Source: Burkholderia sp. OK233 (lineage in GTDB: Bacteria; Pseudomonadota; Gammaproteobacteria; Burkholderiales; Burkholderiaceae). From it: a stretch of 64,000 nucleotides of DNA. The notes under the pieces are model-generated. The model was given only the letters and a program-made list of their open reading frames with translations. It did not search any database and was not told the origin of the DNA. The first letter of the stretch is position 1. Each line of letters begins with the position of its first letter. The position numbers and the translations under genes were made by a program. Location: positions 3,844,001-3,908,000 of the forward strand of contig NZ_OCSR01000002.1 of assembly GCF_900230185.1 (NCBI RefSeq), in the 5' to 3' direction. Below are positions 1 through 7,277 of the stretch, piece after piece.

Positions 1-845
1 CGGCTCGCCGTCAGATCCGTGCCGGGTTCCAGCGCGTCGTCGCCGTTTTCGGTTTGTTCGAGCGAGGCTTTCTGCCGAAGGCTGTAAATCGACAACGCCG
101 CGCAGACAATGGCAATCGCGAGCGTCGGCAGCAGCAGGGGCATCATCGCCGGGAGGCCCTGGCCACCGAATACGACGTACGTGTACACCGGCAGCGAATA
201 CGGGTGATAGGCCACCATCACCGTTGCGCCGAATTCGCCGAACGCACGCAACCACGCGAGCGCGAGTCCCGCGCGAATCGCCGGCCATGCAACCGGCAAC
301 ATCACGCGGAAGAAGCGGCTGCTCGCATGGTGGCCGAGCGTCGCGGCTACGTCGTCGAGCACGGGGTCCACGGCGGCGAACGCCGATTTCGCCGCGATGA
401 TCAGGAAGGGCGCGGCCACGAAGATTTCCGCGAGCACGATGCCGGCAAACGAATCCGTCAGCGCCCCGTTGGTGAAGCGGCCGACCCAGCTATAGGGCCC
501 AAGCAGAAACAGCAGCAGCACGCCGCTCGTGAGCGGCGGCAAGGCGAGCGGCAACTGCACGACGAAGCCGAGCAGCGCCATCTTGCGCGAGTTCGAGCGC
601 GCCAGAAAATAGCCGAGCGGCACGCCGCCGAGCAGAATCACGAACGAGGCCACGCTGGCGCTCGCCGCCGATATGCCGACCGCCGACCATACCGCGCGCC
701 AATCGACATTCGGCCAATCGGCCGCGCCAAGTTGCGGCACGCTCGCGATAAACGGCGCGCAAAGATAGATGGCAAGCAGCGCGGCCAGCCACAGCAGCGG
801 CCGCGCGGCGGACTGCTTTACTGCCTGTTCCACCGCCTGTTCCAC
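1..845 (-). CDS. ABC transporter permease, ModB/WtpB type (truncated by window edge)
   Basis: This is an inner-membrane permease of the molybdate/tungstate (or sulfate-like) ABC class. The reverse strand is open from a GTG at 845 to the window edge, about 281 codons, so the C-terminus is missing. The first membrane segment is near residues 17-34 (PLLWLAALLAIYLCAPFIAS). The cytoplasmic EAA-type loop that docks the ATPase is visible as AATLGHHASSRFFRVMLPVAWPAIRAGLALAWLRAFGEFGATVM, which contains the conserved EFG. The GTG lies 4 bases after the stop of the binding-protein gene, so the two are one operon. The missing third gene, beyond the edge, should be the ATPase. The substrate is inferred from the binding protein and from the neighbouring NifQ and ModE-like genes. 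Confidence 0.85.
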   Translation of the reverse strand, partial: MEQAVEQAVKQSAARPLLWLAALLAIYLCAPFIASVPQLGAADWPNVDWRAVWSAVGISAASASVASFVILLGGVPLGYFLARSNSRKMALLGFVVQLPLALPPLTSGVLLLFLLGPYSWVGRFTNGALTDSFAGIVLAEIFVAAPFLIIAAKSAFAAVDPVLDDVAATLGHHASSRFFRVMLPVAWPAIRAGLALAWLRAFGEFGATVMVAYHPYSLPVYTYVVFGGQGLPAMMPLLLPTLAIAIVCAALSIYSLRQKASLEQTENGDDALEPGTDLTAS

Positions 846-849
846 CGGC

Positions 850-1725
850 TTATTGCGCGGCGTCAATCACGGCTTGCACCGAAGGCGGCATGGCTTGCAC
901 ATTGCCGGTAACGGTCGGTTTGATGACGTCCACGCCGTGTTGCTTGAGCAACGCGCGGCCTTGCGCGCTCAGCAGGAAGTCGACAAAGCTGCTTGCGCTC
1001 GCACGGTTCGGTGCATCGCTGAGAATCGTCAGCGTGTAGCTCGCTTTGGCCTGCAATTCGGGCGCCGGCCGGAGCGCCGGAATTTTCAGATCGGACGTTT
1101 CGGTTGAATAGAAGAAGCCGGCATCGAGCTGGCCGGATTGCAAACGGCCCACCAGCGTTTCTTCAGGCAAAACCTGCGCGGGATTTTCCGCATCGCCCAG
1201 CGTCTTCTCGACGAGGTCCGGCTGATGGTAGAGCTCCGCGGCCTTCGTCATCATCTCGACCGTGAATGCACCCTTCGGATCGAGCTTCGGATCGGTACGG
1301 CCGATACGGATGCCCGGCTCCTGCAACACCTGATCCCAACGCTTGTTCTTGAAGTCCGCCGCGAATTTGCTTTGCGGGTTATAGCCGATCATCAACGGCG
1401 ATTCGGCGAAGTTTACGTACCACGTGACGTGATCGCCATTCGCCTGGCCCATCAGGCTGGTGTTCACCTTCGGGCTCGCGCTGATGAACACGTCGCCGCG
1501 GCGCAGCTTGCCCTTGATCTCGTTAGCGATCTTGTTCGAGCCTGCCGCATAGCCGCGGAAGTGCTGGCCGGTGGCCTTTTCGAACGCCGGCCCCACGCTG
1601 CGCTCCATCAGATTGACGAGCGAACCGGCATACAGCACGTTGACCGTGTCGTCCTGCGCGAAGGCGGGCGCGGCCGTCGCTACGCCGGCGACGACCACGA
1701 AAGATGCAAGCAGCTTGCGAATCAT
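850..1725 (-). CDS. Molybdate/tungstate-type extracellular substrate-binding protein
   Basis: Periplasmic solute-binding protein, 291 aa, with a clear signal peptide (MIRKLLASFVVVAGVATAAPAFA, cleavage after AFA). The mature start NVLYAGSLVNLMERSVGPAFEKATG is the WtpA/ModA-like pattern, in which a YAGSL stretch precedes the oxyanion pocket. Serines and threonines around FISASPKVN and FYSTETSD would bind the anion. The permease follows after 4 bases. A 24-bp ModE-like box lies only 17 bases upstream of the ATG, so the operon is probably shut off when the regulator is metal-loaded. Molybdate versus tungstate cannot be separated from sequence alone. Confidence 0.85.
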   Translation of the reverse strand: MIRKLLASFVVVAGVATAAPAFAQDDTVNVLYAGSLVNLMERSVGPAFEKATGQHFRGYAAGSNKIANEIKGKLRRGDVFISASPKVNTSLMGQANGDHVTWYVNFAESPLMIGYNPQSKFAADFKNKRWDQVLQEPGIRIGRTDPKLDPKGAFTVEMMTKAAELYHQPDLVEKTLGDAENPAQVLPEETLVGRLQSGQLDAGFFYSTETSDLKIPALRPAPELQAKASYTLTILSDAPNRASASSFVDFLLSAQGRALLKQHGVDVIKPTVTGNVQAMPPSVQAVIDAAQ

Positions 1726-1741
1726 GCGATTAACCCCGATG

Positions 1742-1765
1742 CGTTATTAAGAGCGCTATATTACG
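1742..1765 (-). promoter_or_regulatory. ModE-like operator box 1, upstream of the ABC transporter operon
   Basis: Read on the reverse strand the site is CGTAATAT-N8-TAATAACG, 24 bp. It shares half-site bases and exact length with three other sites in this cluster (2287, 5436, 6240). It sits 17 bases before the start codon of the binding protein. Half-sites of the form CGTTATAT resemble the known ModE operator. Binding by the ModE-like protein encoded at 3579 is inferred. Confidence 0.7.
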
Positions 1766-1812
1766 ACGCCATCGCATGGCGTTGTGGGTCGCTGCGCGCT
1801 CTGTGTGGTCAA

Positions 1813-2127
1813 TTAATTGAGCGGGAAAATCCGCACGTAGCTGGTGCTGCCCGTGCTCGGGGCGCGGTCGATGGCGTACAACTGGTGGCGGGGTGCGTCC
1901 ACGGCCACGCTGCGTGCGTCCTGAAAGTCGTTTGCAAGCACGCTGACGGCGCCGTCCGCCGCTCGCACCGCGATGCCGTTCGGCGAAGCGCTGACGGCGA
2001 CCCGTTGCGGGACCGCCGTGACGTTATCGCCACCGCAAGCCGCCAGCAAGGCGATCAGGCCACAGCTGACGAGGGCGAGCCGGGTGGTGCGTCGCAGAGC
2101 GGGCGAGAGAGCGGGTGAACAGCGCAT
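1813..2127 (-). CDS. Small predicted lipoprotein
   Basis: A 104-aa protein of unknown function. It begins with a basic stretch and a hydrophobic segment ending in a lipobox (LIALLAACGG, Cys at about residue 31), so it should be lipid-anchored to the envelope. The mature part, about 73 residues, has a beta-rich look: repeated V/A strands with PNGIAV and DARSVAVDAPRHQLYAI, reminiscent of one or two blades of a beta-propeller. A good ribosome site (AGGAG, 7 bases before ATG) supports the start. It is divergent from the sulfite-oxidase-fold gene, and the 226-bp gap between them carries one strong and one weak ModE-like box. A role in metal or anion handling is inferred only from this position. 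Confidence 0.75.
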   Translation of the reverse strand: MRCSPALSPALRRTTRLALVSCGLIALLAACGGDNVTAVPQRVAVSASPNGIAVRAADGAVSVLANDFQDARSVAVDAPRHQLYAIDRAPSTGSTSYVRIFPLN

Positions 2128-2226
2128 GTGATCTCCTGAGCGGCCGGGTTGAAGGCCGGCCGCGAAGCCGGCTTATCGACGCGAGCCGTGGATTTTTATA
2201 GATGTGGGCGACGCAGGCTGAGTGGC

Positions 2227-2250
2227 CGATATGCCTGGCGATATATTGCG
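2227..2250. promoter_or_regulatory. Weak ModE-like box in the divergent promoter region
   Basis: The site reads CGATATGC-N8-ATATTGCG, the same 24-bp spacing as the other boxes, with one good half and one degraded half. It lies about 100 bases upstream of the lipoprotein start. Low-confidence site. Confidence 0.35.
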
Positions 2251-2286
2251 TATCGATGCGGTTTCGCACCGGGGCGGCCATCGCAG

Positions 2287-2310
2287 CGTAATATACACAC
2301 GGAAATAACG
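2287..2310 (+). promoter_or_regulatory. ModE-like operator box 2, upstream of the sulfite-oxidase-fold/NifQ/ModE genes
   Basis: The site reads CGTAATAT-N8-AAATAACG, 24 bp. It is 43 bases before the ATG at 2354 and so probably controls the rightward operon that includes the ModE-like gene itself, meaning autoregulation. Its left half is identical to that of box 1. Confidence 0.7.
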
Positions 2311-2353
2311 AGTGAACAAGCCGCTCAGGCATCAATGCTGGAGATAACCGCGT

Positions 2354-2842
2354 ATGGATAGTGTGAATGTGATTGCCGCGCCTGCCGTCGAAAGCGCGCT
2401 CGTCCTGAGCGGACGGTTCCAGCGCACGCTGTCTTTCGACCTCGAGCGGCTCAAGGGTTACGAAAGCGTGCTAGCGAGACCGTTCGATCTGCGTTGCTAC
2501 ACGACGAATCGTTTCATCCGCAGCGTCGAGCCTTACCGCGGTGTGCGTCTGACGACCTTGATCTCGGAAGCGGGTTTGCCGAACGAGGTACCGGGCGAGT
2601 TCAAGCGCACGGTGTTCGTGGCGGTGGGGCACGATGGCTACGTCGTGACATTCTCGTGGCATGAACTGTTCAACACGCCGGTCGGCGAGAACGTGCTGGT
2701 TGCTTATGAGTGCGATGGCCGCGCGCTCGATACTGAAGACGGTGCGCCGATTCTGTTTTCCGGTTCGGATATTCTGCCCGCGCCACGCCACGTCAAACGG
2801 CTCGCGCGTATCGAGGCGCATGTTTTGAAGCCTTTGGCGTAG
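2354..2842 (+). CDS. Small sulfite-oxidase-fold (oxidoreductase molybdopterin-binding) domain protein
   Basis: A 162-aa single-domain protein without a signal peptide. The pattern LKGYESVLARPFDLRCYTTNRFIRSVEPYRGVRLTTLISEAGLP, followed by VAVGHDGYVVTFSWHELF and VLVAYECDGRAL, fits the short molybdopterin-binding sulfite-oxidase fold. That fold is normally part of much longer enzymes such as MsrP or SUOX. Most residues around the cofactor pyrophosphate in full enzymes seem to be absent, so catalysis is doubtful. A Mo- or cofactor-binding accessory role is possible. It is the first gene after box 2, with GGAG 10 bases before ATG, and nifQ-like and modE-like genes follow closely. Confidence 0.75.
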   Translation: MDSVNVIAAPAVESALVLSGRFQRTLSFDLERLKGYESVLARPFDLRCYTTNRFIRSVEPYRGVRLTTLISEAGLPNEVPGEFKRTVFVAVGHDGYVVTFSWHELFNTPVGENVLVAYECDGRALDTEDGAPILFSGSDILPAPRHVKRLARIEAHVLKPLA

Positions 2843-2851
2843 GGGATTCGA

Positions 2852-3538
2852 ATGACGGGCGTAATATGGTTCGATGCTCTTCGCCGTGCCGCCACCATGC
2901 CTGACGAACCGCTTTCGCCTGTTCCGGAACCTGCCGCGCCCGGCCCCGAACCGCTGTTTGAGTCGCTTGATGCGCGGGTTGCCGAGCGCGCGGCGAAGTG
3001 GCTGGCCGCGGCCACGGACGCCGCGTCACCCGATACTCAATTGTTTGCCAGACTGATTGCCGCGCGCGACGTCCGGCACGAACTCACCCTGCTTGGGTTG
3101 TCTCAGCCGGCGTGGCGCGCGCTACTGGAGCGGCACTTTGTGCACGCACCTGCGCCCGTGTTTGCGTCCTTGCCTCCATTACCACCCGTCGACACCAGCG
3201 AACACGCGGCATTCGTCGAAACGCTTCACGCACTCCTGCTCACGTACGCCAGCCCCGCCGTCGACACGAACGACGCCCACTGCCTCGCCTCCATCATCGC
3301 TCACGCGTGCTTGCGGCCGGATCACCTGTGGCGTGACCTCGGTCTTGCTGGCCGCGAAGAAGTCACATGGATGCTGACGCGCTATTTCCCCACGCTCGTG
3401 CTGCTGAATGTCGATAATCTGCGCTGGAAGAAATTCCTCGCCCAGCAACGCGCGCTTTCCTTAGGGCTTCAGCCCGGCCCGGCGCCCGGTTGCCCGGGCT
3501 GCGAAGACTATGGGCATTGCTTTCCCGGGCACCCCTGA
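2852..3538 (+). CDS. NifQ-like protein
   Basis: A 228-aa protein. Its second half carries the NifQ core: HLWRDLGLAGREEVTWMLTRYFPTLVLLNVDNLRWKKFLAQQ, then a C-terminal cysteine cluster CPGCEDYGHCF (C214, C217, C223). Known NifQ proteins bind an Fe-S cluster and donate molybdenum for FeMo-cofactor synthesis, using a Cx4Cx2Cx5C motif. Here the first cysteine of that motif is absent and the upstream WKKF segment runs into AQQRALSLG instead. The N-terminal about 60 residues are Pro/Ala-rich and variable. No nif genes are visible. It lies 9 bases after the sulfite-oxidase-fold gene. A general Mo-carrier role is inferred. Confidence 0.8.
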   Translation: MTGVIWFDALRRAATMPDEPLSPVPEPAAPGPEPLFESLDARVAERAAKWLAAATDAASPDTQLFARLIAARDVRHELTLLGLSQPAWRALLERHFVHAPAPVFASLPPLPPVDTSEHAAFVETLHALLLTYASPAVDTNDAHCLASIIAHACLRPDHLWRDLGLAGREEVTWMLTRYFPTLVLLNVDNLRWKKFLAQQRALSLGLQPGPAPGCPGCEDYGHCFPGHP

Positions 3539-3578
3539 AGGCCATTCAGCCAGGGTGGCAGCGCGAGGCGGTTCGTGT

Positions 3579-3989
3579 ATGCTTTCGCGCATGGCTGATA
3601 CCGCGAAAACCAAACCAAGCCCCGCGACAAAATCCGCGAAACCACGCCCCGAAGTGCGCTTCAGAATGCGCATCCGCAGCGGCGACGCTGTCGCGCTTGG
3701 GCCGGGCAAAGTCGAACTGCTGGAGGCCGTGCGCGAATTCGGCTCGATCTCGGCTGCGGCGCGCAGCTTGGGCATGTCGTACCGGCGTGCATGGCTGCTG
3801 ATCGACGAACTGAACCGCTCGCTCAAGACGCCCGCCACGCACTCGGAGCAGGGCGGTCAAAGCGGCGGCGGTTGTACGCTGACGCCGGTCGGCGAACGCA
3901 TCATTCATCTGTACCGCGATGTCGAAGTCGAGGCCCAACGAAGCTGCGCGAAACAGATCGCTGAGTTGACCAGGCTGATTCGTTCCTGA
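3579..3989 (+). CDS. ModE-like transcriptional regulator, DNA-binding domain only
   Basis: A 136-aa winged helix-turn-helix protein of the ModE N-terminal (LysR-like HTH) family. The diagnostic stretch is GKVELLEAVREFGSISAAARSLGMSYRRAWLLIDELN (about residues 43-79), followed by a wing with TLTPVGERIIHLYRDVE. There is no C-terminal TOBE/molbindin domain, so how it senses molybdate is open. The start at 3579 is chosen for a GAGG 10 bases upstream; ATG 3591 (MADTAKTK) is the alternative. It follows the NifQ-like gene by 40 bases in the same operon and converges on the DUF2325 gene. The four matching boxes in this cluster are its likely targets, by inference. Confidence 0.85.
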   Translation: MLSRMADTAKTKPSPATKSAKPRPEVRFRMRIRSGDAVALGPGKVELLEAVREFGSISAAARSLGMSYRRAWLLIDELNRSLKTPATHSEQGGQSGGGCTLTPVGERIIHLYRDVEVEAQRSCAKQIAELTRLIRS

Positions 3990-4004
3990 GCGCGGCCTCT
4001 TAGC

Positions 4005-5357
4005 TCAGCCGTGGCGCAGGCAAAACGCCGAGGGCGGCGGATTGCCCAACTGGGCACGATGCTCGGGGCGCAACCGGTCCACCAATTCGACAAAGCTCGC
4101 CACGCTTGCCGTGCGCAACGGGTGATAGTCGATCTGATGGCGCTCGCATACCCGTTTGAGCGTATTCATCGAATCATGATCGACGCAGTCGACCGGAAAC
4201 ACGACGATATCCGCACCCGGCAGCGCGGCGGCAAGCAGACCTTTGCGATCTTCCACGCCGCCGTCGTGCACCACGAAATCACCACCGGCGGCCTCCACCA
4301 GCCGCTTGAGCGTGGCATTCGAGCCGGGGCGGCCGCCCACGTAGACAATCCGTTTGCCGCGCACGCTGTCGAGGCTGGCTTGCCGCGTCTGCGCGCCATG
4401 GCTGCTGTCCGCTGAATCCACCGTCGCGCGTTCCAGCGCGTCGCATTCGTTTTGCACCAACAGGAGCTGCGCCAACGCCTGATCGCGGCTCTTGCGCAAT
4501 GCGAGTGCCGCGCCTTGCTCCTGCAGCGCGCGCTGTTCAGCGGCCTCACGCCGGCTCGTATGCAGCGCCACCCGCTGGTCGCTGTCGGCTAGCTTGTCGC
4601 GCAGCTTCGATATCTCCGCTTCGAGATCGGAAGGATCGGTCGGCGTCTGGCGCGTGGCCAAGGCGGTGAGTTGTGCGATCTGCTCGTTGAGCGCGGCGAT
4701 CGCTGCGTCGCGCTGTGTGCTGATTTCCTGCAAGCGGCTTTGCTGCCGCTCGACTTTCTCTTTCAACTCGGCGTTTTCCGCTTCGAGCGCAACCAGTCTG
4801 CGGATGTCCGCGCGATTCGCCGCGCCGACCAGATGCGACAGCATGTGCAATTCGCCAAACGCTTTCTGGCGCACATGCAGGGTCGCGCACGGATGCGTCA
4901 TCAAAGCCCAGTAAGCAGGCGGAATCTCGCCGCTTTTCAGCGCTTCGTCCCAGAGCTTCAGCAGCTCGACGTCGTCGGTGGCTTTGTCGAAGCGGTGGAT
5001 CGCCGCCGCATAGTGCTCGTCGAGCAACTTGTGCAGGGCTTTGGCGCCCGCGCCGCCATCGATCGCGAGTTCGACGGCCGAGTGATGAATCTCCAGATCG
5101 CTCGCGTCCCGGCGATCGAGGCCGGTGAATTTAGGCACGTGCTTGCGCAGTTCGTGCGTGCTGAGACAGGTGCCGATGATCGAGCAATGCAGCTGGCCAT
5201 CGAGCTCGGCGAGACGCGCGCGCCGTTTGGTGTTCGGGAACGACACCTCGGCGGGCGTGCAGCACGGATCGGCCACGCGCAAGCCGGTGCCGGCAAGCTC
5301 GTCGCCGGACAGTTTGAGGTGCGAAGGCTGGGCGAGACGAAACGGCGGCGTGTGCAT
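4005..5357 (-). CDS. DUF2325 domain protein with N-terminal cysteine region and coiled coil
   Basis: A 450-aa cytoplasmic protein in three parts. Residues about 25-180 contain clustered cysteines (C32, C33, C58, C64, C157) and histidines that could bind a metal or cluster. Residues about 190-315 form a long coiled coil (LEAENAELKEKVERQQSRLQE onward). Residues about 332-425 are the DUF2325 domain (GKRIVYVGGRPGSNATLKRLVEAAGGDF, ADIVVFPVDCVDHDSMNTLKRVCER). The biochemical function of DUF2325 is not known to me. A GAGG site 6 bases before ATG supports the start. A ModE-like box lies 78 bases upstream, so it is probably part of the molybdenum regulon. Confidence 0.8.
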   Translation of the reverse strand: MHTPPFRLAQPSHLKLSGDELAGTGLRVADPCCTPAEVSFPNTKRRARLAELDGQLHCSIIGTCLSTHELRKHVPKFTGLDRRDASDLEIHHSAVELAIDGGAGAKALHKLLDEHYAAAIHRFDKATDDVELLKLWDEALKSGEIPPAYWALMTHPCATLHVRQKAFGELHMLSHLVGAANRADIRRLVALEAENAELKEKVERQQSRLQEISTQRDAAIAALNEQIAQLTALATRQTPTDPSDLEAEISKLRDKLADSDQRVALHTSRREAAEQRALQEQGAALALRKSRDQALAQLLLVQNECDALERATVDSADSSHGAQTRQASLDSVRGKRIVYVGGRPGSNATLKRLVEAAGGDFVVHDGGVEDRKGLLAAALPGADIVVFPVDCVDHDSMNTLKRVCERHQIDYHPLRTASVASFVELVDRLRPEHRAQLGNPPPSAFCLRHG

Positions 5358-5435
5358 GAGGACCTCGAATCCGGATCTGGTGTCAGGCTGACTGAACGTG
5401 CGTGCTGGACATCCGCGCGTTGCAGGCGCTGCTGG

Positions 5436-5459
5436 CGATATATTCGAAAAGATATAACG
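5436..5459 (-). promoter_or_regulatory. ModE-like operator box 3, upstream of the DUF2325 gene
   Basis: The site reads CGATATAT-N8-ATATAACG, 24 bp, and is one of the most symmetrical of the set. The right half is identical to box 4. It is about 78 bases upstream of the DUF2325 start and 38 bases beyond the stop of the next gene. Confidence 0.75.
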
Positions 5460-5497
5460 ATCGGCAAAGGGAAACGTTCATATGCGGCAATGACGAA

Positions 5498-6160
5498 TTA
5501 GTCGTTCGGGTGGACGAGCGTCCGCTCAGCGCGTGATTTGCGCGGAGTGACCGTGGCAGAAGCGGCGGCAGAAGCAGCGGCAGAAGCAGCGGCAGAAGCG
5601 GTGGCGGGAACTGCCGCGGTGGTGCGGCCGGCGGCGCGACGGGTGACGGCCGGCCCTGCGCCGCCGGCTGCCCGTGCATGCTGATCCAGAACATGCCCAA
5701 CGCACAGACCGATAAAGGCAGTATCGAGCCGTTCGAGTTCCGCCACCACCTTGCGTAACGCGGCCAGGTCGTTGCTGAACGCATCCGAGAAGATCGCGTC
5801 GCGAAGTTGCTCGGCCGAGCGCGCTTCTTCGATCGAAGCTTTCAGATCGCGCAGACGGGCAAAGGCCGCCGCCTTGGCCTGTTCGGCAAGGATCGACAGC
5901 AACTGGTTCAATGAGTGCGACCCCGACGTGCCTACCGACGCGAAGTTCAACTGGTCGCCCGTCAGCATGAGCACGAAGCGCTGCACGCTGCCGTAAAGGC
6001 GCCGGTAAGCATCGACGACGTCGCGGATCAGTTCTGCGCGGCCACGTTCGGACGCCGACTTCACCGCGACGATGGTCGACGGAAGTCCTTTCGGGCGGCG
6101 TCCCGCCGGGTCGGACGAGGTGGATCGCAATGTGGGTCGCAATGGGGGTCGACTAGGCAC
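5498..6160 (-). CDS. Unknown 220-aa protein with Ala/Ser repeat tail, in the molybdenum cluster
   Basis: I do not recognise this family. The frame stays open further upstream into the opposing end of a LysR gene, but a GTG at 6160 with GGAG 9 bases before it, and an operator box at 6240, argue for this start. Residues about 45-160 are predicted helical and amphipathic (ELIRDVVDAYRRLYGSVQRFVLMLTGDQLNF, LNQLLSILAEQAKAAAFARLRDLKASIEEAR, DLAALRKVVAELERLDTAFIGLCVGHVLDQHARA). This is followed by a low-complexity Ala/Ser/Thr-Pro tail encoded by 12-bp tandem repeats and a basic end. There is no signal peptide. Its place under box 4 suggests co-regulation with the Mo genes. Confidence 0.6.
   Translation of the reverse strand: MPSRPPLRPTLRSTSSDPAGRRPKGLPSTIVAVKSASERGRAELIRDVVDAYRRLYGSVQRFVLMLTGDQLNFASVGTSGSHSLNQLLSILAEQAKAAAFARLRDLKASIEEARSAEQLRDAIFSDAFSNDLAALRKVVAELERLDTAFIGLCVGHVLDQHARAAGGAGPAVTRRAAGRTTAAVPATASAAASAAASAAASATVTPRKSRAERTLVHPND
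5556..5603 (-). repeat. Four tandem 12-bp units inside the unknown gene
   Basis: On the + strand the unit is GCAGAAGCAGCG with small variants, four copies in register. On the coding strand they give a repeated Ala-Ala-Ser-Ala tetrapeptide. The period is a multiple of three, so copy-number change would alter length without breaking the frame. Confidence 0.8.
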
Positions 6161-6239
6161 TGCTGCTGGCTCCTGCTTGCTTGTTTCGCTCCGTCGTGCG
6201 CGATCGGCGGACGGACCGCCGCGCTGCACAACAGCGTAC

Positions 6240-6263
6240 CGTGATATTCGACAGGATATAACG
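6240..6263 (-). promoter_or_regulatory. ModE-like operator box 4, upstream of the unknown 220-aa protein
   Basis: The site reads CGTGATAT-N8-ATATAACG, 24 bp, 79 bases upstream of the GTG at 6160. This is almost the same distance as box 3 to its gene. It lies between that start and the stop codon of the LysR gene at 6294. Confidence 0.75.
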
Positions 6264-6293
6264 AAAGACGGCGTGAGGGTAGCACGGACGGTT

Positions 6294-7169
6294 TTAGCTG
6301 CCCTGCGCGAACTCGAGAAATGCCCGCACGGCCGGCGCCCGTTCGAACTTTCGATAGGCAATGGCAATTTCCGAGGCGATAGGCTTGCCGGCGATGCCTC
6401 GGTAGACGACCCCCGGCAACGCGATGCAATCAGCGAGGGTATGCGGTACGACCGCCACATTGCCGCCTAGCGATACGCAGGCCAGCACCGCCGCGAGCGT
6501 GCCGGGACGTGACCCGAGCCGCGGCGAAAAACGCCCGCGCCGTGCGACTTCGAAGGTACCGGCCTCCTGTTCCGGCAGCACGAAACACTGATCGTGCAGT
6601 TGCGCAGGTTTGATGTCAGGTAGACGGGCGAGTGCGCAACTTTCCGGCAGCGCGAGGACGAACGTATCGCGGTGCACCGTGGTTGCCTGAATACCGTCGA
6701 CGAGCGGCATCGGCGGGCGCACGTAGGCTGCGTCGAGCAGGCCGTCGCGCAGCATCTCGGCCGCGCCGTCCATTGGCACCTCGCGAATGGAGACATCGAC
6801 GCCCGGATACCTGGAGCGAAAGCCGCCGACCGCCCGTTGCAATACGCCCGCATAGGCCGCCGAAGCGACGTAGCCGACTTCGATTCTGCCCAACTCGCCG
6901 CGCTCGGCGAGAATCGCGCGCTCTTCGCCGCGCGCTAGGTGGTCGAGCGCGTTGAGCGCTTCGGAGAGGTAGGCGCTGCCTGCCGCGCTCAATACCACCG
7001 ACCGCTTGGTGCGATGAAAGAGCCGCACGTCGAGCAACCGTTCCGCTTCCTGGATCAGCTTGGTCAGTGATGGAGCGGCGATGCCTAATTCATCCGCGGC
7101 GCGGGAGAAGTGAAGATGCTTCGCGACACAAACGAATGCGTGAATATGGCGGAGCTCGAGTTTTCGCAT
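6294..7169 (-). CDS. LysR-family transcriptional regulator
   Basis: A 291-aa LysR regulator. The N-terminal HTH is LRHIHAFVCVAKHLHFSRAADELGIAAPSLTKLIQEAERLLDVRLFHRTKRSVVLSAAG. A periplasmic-binding-like effector domain begins about residue 88 (GRIEVGYVASAAYAGVLQRAVGGFRSRYPGVDV). The ATG at 7169 (MRKLELRH) matches the family's normal beginning; a GTG 18 bases upstream would add six residues. It is divergent from an MFS efflux gene with a 108-bp gap, the usual arrangement for a LysR activator of an exporter. The inducer is not predictable. Confidence 0.9.
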   Translation of the reverse strand: MRKLELRHIHAFVCVAKHLHFSRAADELGIAAPSLTKLIQEAERLLDVRLFHRTKRSVVLSAAGSAYLSEALNALDHLARGEERAILAERGELGRIEVGYVASAAYAGVLQRAVGGFRSRYPGVDVSIREVPMDGAAEMLRDGLLDAAYVRPPMPLVDGIQATTVHRDTFVLALPESCALARLPDIKPAQLHDQCFVLPEQEAGTFEVARRGRFSPRLGSRPGTLAAVLACVSLGGNVAVVPHTLADCIALPGVVYRGIAGKPIASEIAIAYRKFERAPAVRAFLEFAQGS

Positions 7170-7277
7170 GGTTTTCAGTATTTCCACTAAAGCTAATTAT
7201 TCTGTGATTCTATGCCAATGACAGGCAATAGAAGCATCGCTACCATCGTATGACTTCGATTCGACGCACCTACCTGT

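Noticed and set aside
1138..2118. Long open frame on the + strand opposite the binding protein and lipoprotein genes
   Set aside because: High GC3 produces antisense open frames. The reverse strand has a signal peptide, family motifs and ribosome sites, while this frame has no family likeness and is Arg-rich.
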